Made by a program: the position numbers and the translations under genes
Shown here: in pieces, positions 27,128 through 34,748 of the stretch
Layout: each line of letters opens with the position of its first letter
How positions within the stretch are numbered: position 1 is the first letter of the stretch
The notes under the pieces: generated by a model
Seen by the model: only the letters and a program-made list of their open reading frames with translations
Told to the model about the DNA's origin: nothing
Database searches by the model: none
Assembly: GCA_964526785.1 (NCBI GenBank)
Contig: CAZGMJ010000013.1
Coordinates: 37,651-101,650, forward strand
Reading direction: 5' to 3'
DNA from: CAZGMJ01 sp964526785
GTDB taxonomy: Bacteria; Planctomycetota; Phycisphaerae; Sedimentisphaerales; Anaerobacaceae
Length of the DNA stretch: 64,000 nt

Positions 27128-27582
27128 GTAAACTCGTTCAAAGCAACAAAACGGTCTGCGCCGGAAAACAGTTGGCGGCGCGGCCCTGCGGTTCCACAAG
27201 GACATGGACTCCATGCCGGCGGACGCACCGGAAGATGAGGTCACGACCCTGGTGCGCCACCCCTCGCTCACGTTGGCTGTTCTGTCAAAGTCCCCAGGCT
27301 TTGGCAAACGCCTTGAAACTGCGGTCATACGTCCGCTCGACGTCATCCGGGAAGCAGCACGCCGGAAGTTGCCTGCTTGAAAGATGATAGCTTAGACAGT
27401 CGCAACAGATACCTTTTCGCGGGCATCCGGGATATGAGCAATTGCAGTCTTGCAGATTCTTCTCTTTGTTACACTCCATCGAACTGCACCTCGTCGGGTA
27501 ATGATCCGTAATACAGTATCTCAAACACAAAGCGGCATTATAGCCAATGCGCTGCAAAGCGCCAATGTCACGTTGCGCCTGA
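27128..27582 (+). other. 455-base intergenic stretch between converging genes
   Basis: It holds no intact gene that I can support. A short frame with coding-like composition is listed separately at 27204-27380. I found no convincing terminator hairpin. The rest (27381-27582) shows nothing. Confidence 0.5.
27204..27380 (+). pseudogene. Possible gene remnant or 58-residue ORF
   Basis: The frame reads through 27204-27380 with a protein-like composition (EDEVTTLVRHPSLTLAVLSK, then RLETAVIRPLDVIREAARR) and ends in TGA. It is open upstream to a stop at the end of the Gly/Met-rich gene. ATGs at 27204 and 27213 have only AAGGA nearby at poor spacing. It may be the tail of a decayed gene; the alternative is chance. 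Confidence 0.25.
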
Positions 27583-30500
27583 CTATCGAATGCGAAATTG
27601 TCTACCGTCATGCGGGCGAATCAGATAGGGCTTGCCGTCGTCCCATGCGACTCGCATCCTGGACAGATACCAGCTCTTGCCCTTATCGTTGTTCCCCTGG
27701 AAGAACAGATGCATCTGCCCGTCATCATCCACGAACACACCCGGATGGCCCGACTCGCTCGAATTCCACTCGCCCTTCTTCCCGTTCGTCAGCAGCGGCT
27801 TGTCCGACAACCGCTCCCATGATATCCCGTCATCACTCACAGCACACCCAACCTGCTGCGGCTCATTGTTGTATGCGCCCGCGTAGAACATATACAGTCT
27901 GTCGCCGTGCTTGCACACCGTCGGTGCCTCAATGCACCTTTTCTCCCAATCCAACTCTGGCTCCAGAATCGATTCGTTACACAACTGCCGCCACTTGTCC
28001 CTTTCCCAGTCGGAATCCGCCGGCGCCCCGGCGACAATCAGTTTCTGGACCTTCATATCCGGATCGCGCGTTGCACAGTACAACAGTATCCGCCCGTCGT
28101 GCACAATCGTATCGGCGTCAATCGCCCGCCCGCAGTTCCAGTCGCCCGTGGGGCGAAATATCGGATTCGTCGCATTCCGCTCGAAATGAATACCGTCGTC
28201 CGAGACGGCGTGGCAGATTGCATCCCGGCGGCCGTTGCCATAAGTCTGATAGAACAGATGTACTTTGCCCCCGTGAAGCATCGCACCGGGGGCCGCCAGG
28301 CCCTTGCTTTCATAATCGCTCTGTGGCAGCAATTCGCCCGCCTTCGTCCAGTTGTCGAGGTCCGTACTTTCCGCGATGCCGACGGCGATCCCCTTCTGCC
28401 CCCGATGGATCGAGTAATACATCAGGTAGCGGCCGTTGAATTGCACTACGTCCGGATCTTTCGCAAAAGATCGCCCGTACGTGGTGTCCGTGTAATACAT
28501 CTGTGGCCTTGTCGTCCGGGCCGCGCCGCTGTTCGCGGGTTCCAGACGAACGTCGTCATACCACGCCGTTCCCCTCGACTGGCCCCAGCCGCCGAAGAGG
28601 CAGTTGATCTGCACAATCGCATTGGCGCCGGAATTGAATTCAACCTCTACCTTCGTCCAGTCCTTTGTCCCCTTCACCGCAGGCGTTTGCATCGGCTGGA
28701 TGTTGTGCAGGTTCAAAAGTGCCCCCTTGCCGCTGCCCGCATCCAGATCCTCCGTCCTGATCCACCCGCTGAGCCGATACCGCGTATCGGGCTTGACGAA
28801 CACGGTTCCCAGCCAACCCGCATCGGCCCCGGCGGTAGACGAGATCATGACGCAGCGCCTGCCTGTTCTGCCGCCCTCGACGTAGTCATACGCAGCTCTG
28901 CCGCTGTAGGACTGTGGCTTCCACCCGGCCGGTTCGCCTCCGCTGGACTTCTCGAAAGATCCGTTTGGCACGACCCCCACGGCTGTTTTGACCTCGGCCG
29001 TTGCCTCATCCCGCGCCAGCCAGACGGCCATATCCCCCTTGCCGCGATGCGCCCATACGCAGTACGGTATCGCCACCAGTTCGTGGGACTTCGACACGAC
29101 TTCGCCGTTCTTCTCCTGCCGCACAGCCTTGAGTTGCCCGCGAACCACCGTCACTCCATTCAGCAGTTCGGTGCGATACTCCGTGCCCAGCTCCGCCTCA
29201 TCATCCAGCACCAGATTGTGCACATTGCCCCCGTTGTCCTTCCACTCTGCACAATACACGATCGGCCCGCGCTCCAGCGCCACCCGGCCTCGATCCGCCT
29301 CGACGTTCTCGTTCGCCAGCACACGCCGTACCTTCATGGGCAGTTGCAGCTCGACCACATCCCCTTTCTCCCACCGTCGCTCGATCACCGCGTATCCCTT
29401 ATTCGTCTCCGGATTTGCCTTCTCGCCGTTGACCTTCAGCGCCGCCTCCCCCGGCGCATCATCTGCATATCGATACAAATCGCTGGGCGCCGGCCGCCCC
29501 TGCGCCCATCCCGGAATCCTCACACGAAGGCCAAACTCCATGGCCGTCTCAGGCCTCACCGCGATCCGCACGTACCCGTCCCATGGATACTCGGTAAACT
29601 GCTCGATCCGAACAATGCCGCCGGGCATTCTCACCTTCCCGACACCTTGGACAAACAGATTCACGTACAGATCATCGCCCTCATGAGCGTATACATAGCC
29701 CGGCACCGATGCTACAAACCGCGTAATATTGCCCGGACAGCACGCGCAGCCGAACCAGGGACTCCGCTCATGCTGGCCGTGAGACGCCAGCGGATTCGGA
29801 TAGAAGAACGCCTTGCCGTCCAGAGACACGCCGGAAATCAACGAGTTGTACAGCGTCCGCTCCATCACGTCGATATACTTCGCATGGCCGTATCGCAGGA
29901 ACATCCGATGGTTCCACATCACATTGCCGATCTGCGCACACGTCTCACAATACGCCGTCTCGTTCGGCAGTTCGTAGTTCCTCCCGAACGCCTCGCCGCC
30001 ACCGGTCGCACCGATGCCGCCTGTGACATACAGCTTCTTCGTAACAACATTCTCCCATATCCGGTCAATCGCCCGCTGATAGCTCGCATCGCCCGTCAGC
30101 GCCGCGACATCCGCCATCCCGCAGTACATGTACGTCGCCCGAACTGCGTGGCCGACCGCCTCGCTCTGGTTGACAACCTTTTCATGCGACTGGTTATATG
30201 GATTTCCTCCCGGCCCGCGTACATCCAGCAGATACTTCGCAAGGTCGAGATACTTTTTCTCGCCTGTTGCTCTGTAGAGCCTCGCCAGCCCCATCTCGAT
30301 GATCTGATGCCCCGGCCACTTCTCAACCTTGCCCGGCCCAAACGTCTCGCATAAAAAATCCGCATTCTTGATCACAACGTCCAGCAACGTCCGCTTGCCT
30401 GTCGCCCGCCAGTGCGCGACCGCCGCCTCATACAGATGCCCCATGTTGTACAACTCATGGCTGCCTTCCAGCTTTTCCCACCGCGCGTCGCCGAACCAGT

Positions 30501-30954
30501 TCTTCAGCCGTTCGCAATGGTTCGTCCTGCACGTAAACAGATACCCGTCGTCCTCCTGCGCCGCAGCTATCAGCGAGATCAGATTGTCCAGATACGCATC
30601 GAGCTTCGGATCGGGCGCCACGCTCAGACAGTACGATGCTCCCTCAAGAATCTTATACGGGTCCGTATCGTCGAACGGGAAGCTGCCCTTGTGCTCTCCC
30701 TCTTTCAATCCCGCCGCTATGGCGAAGTTGTCGATTCGCCCAGTCTCCTCGCACTTGCCGAAGGCGTATGGAATTGTGATCTTGCGATTCGTCTCGATCC
30801 GCGGCGCCCAGAACGAATCGCTCAGCTTGACCTCCGTAAACGCCACCGGCGCATACGGATAATCCGTTTGTGCGATTTGCCGTCCTGGTTCGTTCGCGCA
30901 CATGGCGACCGACGTGCACGTCAGCAGGAGAGATACAATTCGATATGTAAGCAT
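27583..30954 (-). CDS. Three-module enzyme: GH127 beta-L-arabinofuranosidase, carbohydrate-binding module, GH43/32-like propeller
   Basis: 1123 residues; ATG 30954 after TAGGACATC. Signal peptide MLTYRIVSLLLTCTSVAMC. Module 1 (~35-650) is GH127: SFWAPRIETNR opening, alpha-toroid, and the full zinc/nucleophile set seen in HypBA1-type enzymes, Glu337 and Cys339 in YCETCAQIGN and Cys405-Cys406 in GCACCPGN. Module 2 (~660-800, GSFEKSSGGEPAGW, YRLSGWIRTED, VKVEVEF-type strands) resembles a CBM4/9-like sandwich. Module 3 (~810-1123, AKDPDVVQFNGRYLMYYS, AIDADTIVHDGRILLY, CIEAPTVCKHGDRLYMFYAG) is a five-bladed GH43/GH32-like propeller with DPD and IEAP positions that suggest catalytic carboxylates. 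It would release L-arabinose from two linkages. Usual GH127 proteins are ~650 residues. Confidence 0.85.
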   Translation of the reverse strand: MLTYRIVSLLLTCTSVAMCANEPGRQIAQTDYPYAPVAFTEVKLSDSFWAPRIETNRKITIPYAFGKCEETGRIDNFAIAAGLKEGEHKGSFPFDDTDPYKILEGASYCLSVAPDPKLDAYLDNLISLIAAAQEDDGYLFTCRTNHCERLKNWFGDARWEKLEGSHELYNMGHLYEAAVAHWRATGKRTLLDVVIKNADFLCETFGPGKVEKWPGHQIIEMGLARLYRATGEKKYLDLAKYLLDVRGPGGNPYNQSHEKVVNQSEAVGHAVRATYMYCGMADVAALTGDASYQRAIDRIWENVVTKKLYVTGGIGATGGGEAFGRNYELPNETAYCETCAQIGNVMWNHRMFLRYGHAKYIDVMERTLYNSLISGVSLDGKAFFYPNPLASHGQHERSPWFGCACCPGNITRFVASVPGYVYAHEGDDLYVNLFVQGVGKVRMPGGIVRIEQFTEYPWDGYVRIAVRPETAMEFGLRVRIPGWAQGRPAPSDLYRYADDAPGEAALKVNGEKANPETNKGYAVIERRWEKGDVVELQLPMKVRRVLANENVEADRGRVALERGPIVYCAEWKDNGGNVHNLVLDDEAELGTEYRTELLNGVTVVRGQLKAVRQEKNGEVVSKSHELVAIPYCVWAHRGKGDMAVWLARDEATAEVKTAVGVVPNGSFEKSSGGEPAGWKPQSYSGRAAYDYVEGGRTGRRCVMISSTAGADAGWLGTVFVKPDTRYRLSGWIRTEDLDAGSGKGALLNLHNIQPMQTPAVKGTKDWTKVEVEFNSGANAIVQINCLFGGWGQSRGTAWYDDVRLEPANSGAARTTRPQMYYTDTTYGRSFAKDPDVVQFNGRYLMYYSIHRGQKGIAVGIAESTDLDNWTKAGELLPQSDYESKGLAAPGAMLHGGKVHLFYQTYGNGRRDAICHAVSDDGIHFERNATNPIFRPTGDWNCGRAIDADTIVHDGRILLYCATRDPDMKVQKLIVAGAPADSDWERDKWRQLCNESILEPELDWEKRCIEAPTVCKHGDRLYMFYAGAYNNEPQQVGCAVSDDGISWERLSDKPLLTNGKKGEWNSSESGHPGVFVDDDGQMHLFFQGNNDKGKSWYLSRMRVAWDDGKPYLIRPHDGRQFRIR

Positions 30955-30974
30955 GATGTCCTACCTGTAAGATT

Positions 30975-31052
30975 GACAACAACGATTGCTGTGAACGTGA
31001 TGTGCATGAGTGTAAGAAAATCGCGACAAAAAGCAATCGAAACGTTGTTGTC
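30975..31052 (+). repeat. Large interrupted inverted repeat between the GH127 and sirtuin genes
   Basis: The left arm GACAACAACGATTGCT (30975-30990) is matched base for base by the right arm AGCAATCG + TTGTTGTC (31032-31052). The right arm carries a 5-base insertion, AAACG, between its two halves. The loop is 41 bases. It occupies the divergent promoter region, so it may be a pair of operators or a structured leader. Confidence 0.6.
31009..31036 (-). promoter_or_regulatory. Possible promoter of the GH127 gene
   Basis: On the minus strand TTGCTT (31036-31031), 16 bases, TACACT (31014-31009), 55 bases before the ATG at 30954. The -35 hexamer overlaps the right arm of the inverted repeat. Confidence 0.4.
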
Positions 31053-31066
31053 CCGGGCTGTCATGC

Positions 31067-31095
31067 TTGACGCTGAGCTGCCCAGGACGCATAAT
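31067..31095 (+). promoter_or_regulatory. Sigma-70-type promoter of the sirtuin gene
   Basis: TTGACG (31067-31072), 17 bases, CATAAT (31090-31095), 35 bases before the ATG at 31131. It lies just outside the inverted repeat. Confidence 0.55.
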
Positions 31096-31130
31096 TCGTT
31101 CGTAAGAGCAGTTTGGTTTGCGAGCATAAG

Positions 31131-31907
31131 ATGGATAATCCATACGAACAAGTCGGTGAATTGCTGGCCCGCGCCGAGCATATTCTCTTCATCACCGGCG
31201 CGGGAATCTCCGCCGACTCCGGCCTGCCCACGTACCGCGGCATCGGCGGTCTGTACGAGAATCAGGCCACGGAGGAAGGCGTTCCGATCGAAATAGCCAT
31301 AAGCGGAGAGATGTTCCTCGAACGCCCCGAACTCACATGGAAGTACCTCTGGCAGATCGGTTCGGCCTGCCTGCATGCCCGGCCCAACCGGGCGCACGAA
31401 GTTATCGCTCAAATCGAAAGACGCAAAAGCGATACCTGGGTCCTTACGCAGAACATCGATGGCCTTCACCATGCTGCCGGTACCAGAAACCTGGTGGAAA
31501 TACACGGCCGGGCTTCGGAACTCTACTGCCTGCAATGCGATTCCGAGTTCGCCGCAGAGCAACTGATCGCCGGATACGAAGCTGAAATCCCACTGCCCCC
31601 GAGGTGTCCCCGCTGCGACGGCCTGATTCGCCCGAACGTCGTGCTCTTCGGAGAAATGCTTCCGCAGGAGGCACTGCGACTCTACTACAACAAAGCAACC
31701 ATAAATCGCGATCTTGTGGTCCTGATCGGGACCACCGGCCTGTTCCAATATATAGCTCAGCCCGCACTTGTCGCCAAATCTCAGGGTGTCCCCATTGTTG
31801 AGATCAACCCTTCACAGACTCGCTTGACCCCGCTCGCCGACTACCGCATTGGCGATTCAGCGGCTTCTACGCTCGGTTCATTGTACGATCTTATCCGGCA
31901 GTCCTGA
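31131..31907 (+). CDS. cobB: NAD-dependent protein deacylase, sirtuin (CobB/Sir2 family)
   Basis: 258 residues from ATG 31131; a TTG at 31113 would add six residues but would sit only 17 bases behind the -10. All sirtuin signatures are present: FITGAGISADSGLPTYRG (NAD site), TQNIDGLHHAAG, EIHG with the catalytic His, zinc ligands CLQC and CPRC, RPNVVLFGEMLP, and IGTTGLFQYIA. It would remove acyl groups from lysines in the cytosol using NAD+. A 29-base gap separates it from a small membrane protein gene that may share its transcript. Confidence 0.93.
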   Translation: MDNPYEQVGELLARAEHILFITGAGISADSGLPTYRGIGGLYENQATEEGVPIEIAISGEMFLERPELTWKYLWQIGSACLHARPNRAHEVIAQIERRKSDTWVLTQNIDGLHHAAGTRNLVEIHGRASELYCLQCDSEFAAEQLIAGYEAEIPLPPRCPRCDGLIRPNVVLFGEMLPQEALRLYYNKATINRDLVVLIGTTGLFQYIAQPALVAKSQGVPIVEINPSQTRLTPLADYRIGDSAASTLGSLYDLIRQS

Positions 31908-31936
31908 TTCACTAACGGACGAGCCCATCGGTGATT

Positions 31937-32389
31937 ATGTTCGCGCAACAGCATGCACAGAAGAGAAAACGACGAACCGCAATATGGGTCGTATTCGGCC
32001 TCCTTGCGGCATTGGCTGTCATAGTGTCCATGGCGTACCTCTGCTCAACCGGCAGGTTCTCCGGATATCTCTATCGACATACCGGCAGCGGAAAATGGCT
32101 CTATTCGGCGCTGTACCACGGCGTGCGCAATGGTGATAGCACCAGGCATGTCGAAGAACTCCTTGGGCCGGGAAAGAGCGGTCATACCGAAAAGCTTGTC
32201 GAGGTGTCCCGGAAGATGGCACGGATGAATCCGGCGGGATGGCCCCGGGGAGTACAGGATGAAGATGTCTTTCTGGGCTTTGCATTGCCCGGCGGCACGC
32301 TGCATTTGCAGTTTCGCCGCGGCAGACTCATTAACTTCGACCCCGGCGATTTCGCAGAGTATGAACCGCAAACGGCGCTCAGCCGGTGA
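31937..32389 (+). CDS. Small single-span membrane protein
   Basis: 150 residues from ATG 31937 (a GTG at 31931 is the alternative). A basic start (QQHAQKRKRRT) precedes one membrane helix (AIWVVFGLLAALAVIVSMAYL). The ~100-residue remainder is soluble, with VEELLGPGKSG resembling the hairpin start of SmpA/BamE-type or similar small lipoprotein domains; I would not name it on that. Function unknown. It is tail to tail with the porin gene, with 51 bases between. Confidence 0.6.
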   Translation: MFAQQHAQKRKRRTAIWVVFGLLAALAVIVSMAYLCSTGRFSGYLYRHTGSGKWLYSALYHGVRNGDSTRHVEELLGPGKSGHTEKLVEVSRKMARMNPAGWPRGVQDEDVFLGFALPGGTLHLQFRRGRLINFDPGDFAEYEPQTALSR

Positions 32390-32440
32390 GACACTCCACG
32401 CCATCAGGACAGCGCAAGACATCACCGGCGCCGGCATATG

Positions 32441-33739
32441 TTAAAAGCTGTAACGCAGCGCGAGGTACATGTTCGTATTATCCCGGAACTGCCCGAAAAA
32501 CGTGTTGGGATAGTCGCCGAAGAAGATGTTGGACCCGAGTTCGATTGCCAGGTTGTCTGAAGCCTTGTAGTTGACGTTCGGCCGCATGTACACGTCTTTG
32601 TCCGAGGGCGAATAGTATGTGAACAGCGACAGCCGCAGGTTCTGGTTCATCAGCAGCTTGGTCAGCCGAACGGTAGTGACGTGTCGGTCGCGATCGCGCG
32701 CAGGTCCGCCTGTCAGACTGCGCTTGTACTCGCTGAAGTTGAGCATCTGCTCGAGATAGTACTGCAGTCCCAGGGTCAGATCCTTCCCGATTTCCCGCGT
32801 GTAGCCGACCAGGTATCGCATTTCTGAATTATTGACCAGCGGGTTCTTGCCGCTGCGGTCGTCGGCCGAGTCGTAGTAACCGATCTCGATATTGCCGATG
32901 GCCTCGCCGACGGACCCGCGGACGCTCATGCCGTAGACGTTCAGATCGGGGAATATGGCCTGGGTCCTCGTGGCGTTGAAGCCGCCCGGGCTTTTCCAGA
33001 AGCCCCGATATCCGTAAAAGGCAAGCTCGTAGTTGTTGATGTTCTTGTAGAGACGTGCAGCAATCTCATCGTCGCGGAACCACCGGTCGGGCTTGTTCGT
33101 ATGAGTGATCGCGTTTCTTCCGGCCGTCGACATGCTGACAGAGTTCCAATACGAAATCCGCTCGCCCGTGATGTAGCGGTCCGAGTCGAACTGAGGTGTG
33201 TAGACAAGGTCCAGGTTCGCCCAGTCCCAGAAAAAACTCACCTTGCCCGCATCCGAAGGCGCCTTGAGATATTCGCTGTCACGCCCGATGAAGAACGACT
33301 GCCAGTCTTTCGGGAACATGTCGTTGATGAAGATCAAATCGCCCGTCCCCCATGTCAGGATCTGGCGGCCGACCTTGACGTCCATAAAGCCCGTCGGTCG
33401 GGCAAAGACGTTCGCCTCACGCATGTCGAACTTCGCTTCCTCGACCACGACGTCATTATAGACGTCCCCCTTGAACTTCAGATCGCCCCAGTCCATGAAT
33501 GAATAGAGATCGAGCTGGAGGCGCTGCTCCATGATCGACATGTCTTTTTCATACTTGTCGTTCTGGAGCCTGTAGCCGCTGCGCGACTCCAAAAAACCGT
33601 GGACCTCTATGGGGGGCAACTTGAAGAAGCTGCCCTGTTCGTCCCCGGACGGTTGCTCGGCCGATTCGGCTATACCGACCGATGCGCCGAGCAGCCATGC
33701 CGCCATCAGCACCGGCCAGACAATTCTTCCCTGCATCAT
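32441..33739 (-). CDS. Outer-membrane beta-barrel porin, DUF1302-like
   Basis: 432 residues; ATG 33739 with GAGGGG upstream. Signal peptide MMQGRIVWPVLMAAWLLGASVGIAESAE. The start of the mature protein has IEVHGFLESRSGYRLQN, and then DVKVGRQILTWGTGDLIFINDMFPKD, a hallmark of DUF1302-type barrels. Alternating amphipathic strands continue to a C-terminal Phe (MYLALRYSF), the outer-membrane insertion signal. The start overlaps the stop of the LolA-like gene by 4 bases. Similar RND/LolA-like/DUF1302 gene sets are widespread and probably move a hydrophobic compound or lipid across the envelope; the cargo is unknown. Confidence 0.82.
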   Translation of the reverse strand: MMQGRIVWPVLMAAWLLGASVGIAESAEQPSGDEQGSFFKLPPIEVHGFLESRSGYRLQNDKYEKDMSIMEQRLQLDLYSFMDWGDLKFKGDVYNDVVVEEAKFDMREANVFARPTGFMDVKVGRQILTWGTGDLIFINDMFPKDWQSFFIGRDSEYLKAPSDAGKVSFFWDWANLDLVYTPQFDSDRYITGERISYWNSVSMSTAGRNAITHTNKPDRWFRDDEIAARLYKNINNYELAFYGYRGFWKSPGGFNATRTQAIFPDLNVYGMSVRGSVGEAIGNIEIGYYDSADDRSGKNPLVNNSEMRYLVGYTREIGKDLTLGLQYYLEQMLNFSEYKRSLTGGPARDRDRHVTTVRLTKLLMNQNLRLSLFTYYSPSDKDVYMRPNVNYKASDNLAIELGSNIFFGDYPNTFFGQFRDNTNMYLALRYSF

Positions 33740-34536
33740 CGCATTGCCCCTCTTGGCGGCCTGCGGAGATATCTTTCCGTGAAGATGTTCTCGCTCAGGC
33801 CAATATTATACTTCACATTGGTGAACTCCATTTCCGTCTTGCTTCCGTCCTTGAGATCCCGGACCAGCGATTTGGTAACAGTCGGGAAATCCTCAATGGT
33901 CTCGACCTTTTTCGATTCGATGGTGCGATAGAGTTCGCCTTCCTTGTCGTAGTACTCCATCTTCATGGGAACAAACGTCTTGCGGTCTATCGAGACGTTG
34001 TAGTAGCTGAACTCCACCATATCCGGTTTCTTCGGCGTATTCTTGACCACGTAGAACGTGTCGGTAGTCTCGACCAGTTCGTGCGTGTCGGCTTCGATGC
34101 CGCGGCCGGAGACGTCTTCGTACAGAAAGTCCGAACCGACGAAACTCGTGCGTTTGTCGCCGGCTGCGATCCGCTTGACCAACGAAAGTGCCGGCAGATA
34201 CAGCCAGCGGTCGTCGTCTTCTTCCAGCCCGGCGTGTTTGTGCACCATGTAAGTCATCCTCCGCACGTCGGCGGGCTTCTGAAAGTACACGAAGTACTTC
34301 TGATCGCCGCCGTCCTTTACATCCTTCCGCAGGATGTTGAACTCGCGTTCCCGCTCCTGTCCGTTCTTGTCGGTGATCAGCATGTGCACCGTAGCCTTGC
34401 CGTCGTCGCCCTGGTAATAGGCTACGATATTCGCTTTCTCCACGATTGTCTGCACGTTGGGCGTATCGTCAGCCGCAAATCCAACCGCTGCAGACACGAA
34501 CAATAAGATGACAGAAGTCATTTTCAACGTTTTCAT
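33736..34536 (-). CDS. LolA-like outer membrane lipoprotein-sorting protein
   Basis: 266 residues from ATG 34536, supported by GAGGT 5 bases upstream; the frame opens at 34605 but that part has no ribosome binding site. Signal peptide MKTLKMTSVILLFVSAAVGFA. The mature chain matches the LolA-related family of outer-membrane lipoprotein-sorting proteins found next to RND permeases: FLVYFQKPADVRRMTY-type strand, DDRWLYLPALSLVKRI, SFVGSDFLYEDV, and KMEYYDKEGELYRTIESKKVE. Periplasmic; likely carries a lipophilic substrate between the permease and the porin. It overlaps the porin start, indicating coupling. Confidence 0.83.
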   Translation of the reverse strand: MKTLKMTSVILLFVSAAVGFAADDTPNVQTIVEKANIVAYYQGDDGKATVHMLITDKNGQEREREFNILRKDVKDGGDQKYFVYFQKPADVRRMTYMVHKHAGLEEDDDRWLYLPALSLVKRIAAGDKRTSFVGSDFLYEDVSGRGIEADTHELVETTDTFYVVKNTPKKPDMVEFSYYNVSIDRKTFVPMKMEYYDKEGELYRTIESKKVETIEDFPTVTKSLVRDLKDGSKTEMEFTNVKYNIGLSENIFTERYLRRPPRGAMR

Positions 34537-34550
34537 CGTACACCTCACTT

Positions 34551-34748
34551 TCAATGTGCCTGGCGATGGACGCCAGGTCTTTCCAGTATTGTCATCATTG
34601 GACACCAGTTTGTAAACGCGGACTGAAACAGATTCGCACCCACAAAGGCCGTGAATAGCAGCCAGTATGGCGAGTGGTAATACGCCGGCAGAACGCTGAT
34701 AAGGATGAAGGACCCTGCAATGGCCCGCAGATATCTTTCGACCGTCAT
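34551..34748 (-). CDS. DUF2892 family inner-membrane protein
   Basis: 65 residues; the ATG overlaps the stop of the RND gene (ATGA, 34745-34748). Two membrane helices are separated by a short turn, with the family pattern RAIAGSFILIS..YHSPYWLLFTAFVGANLFQSAFTNWCPM and a Cys before PMM. DUF2892 domains also occur fused to rhodanese (YgaP) and are common near thioredoxin and sulfur-related genes. It is coupled to the permease and 14 bases ahead of the LolA-like gene. Confidence 0.85.
   Translation of the reverse strand: MTVERYLRAIAGSFILISVLPAYYHSPYWLLFTAFVGANLFQSAFTNWCPMMTILERPGVHRQAH

Noticed and set aside
27907..30354. 815-residue plus-strand frame opposite the GH127 gene
   Set aside because: It is antisense to a gene with complete catalytic motifs; its translation is Arg/His/Pro-rich without domains, as expected from a GC-rich opposite strand.
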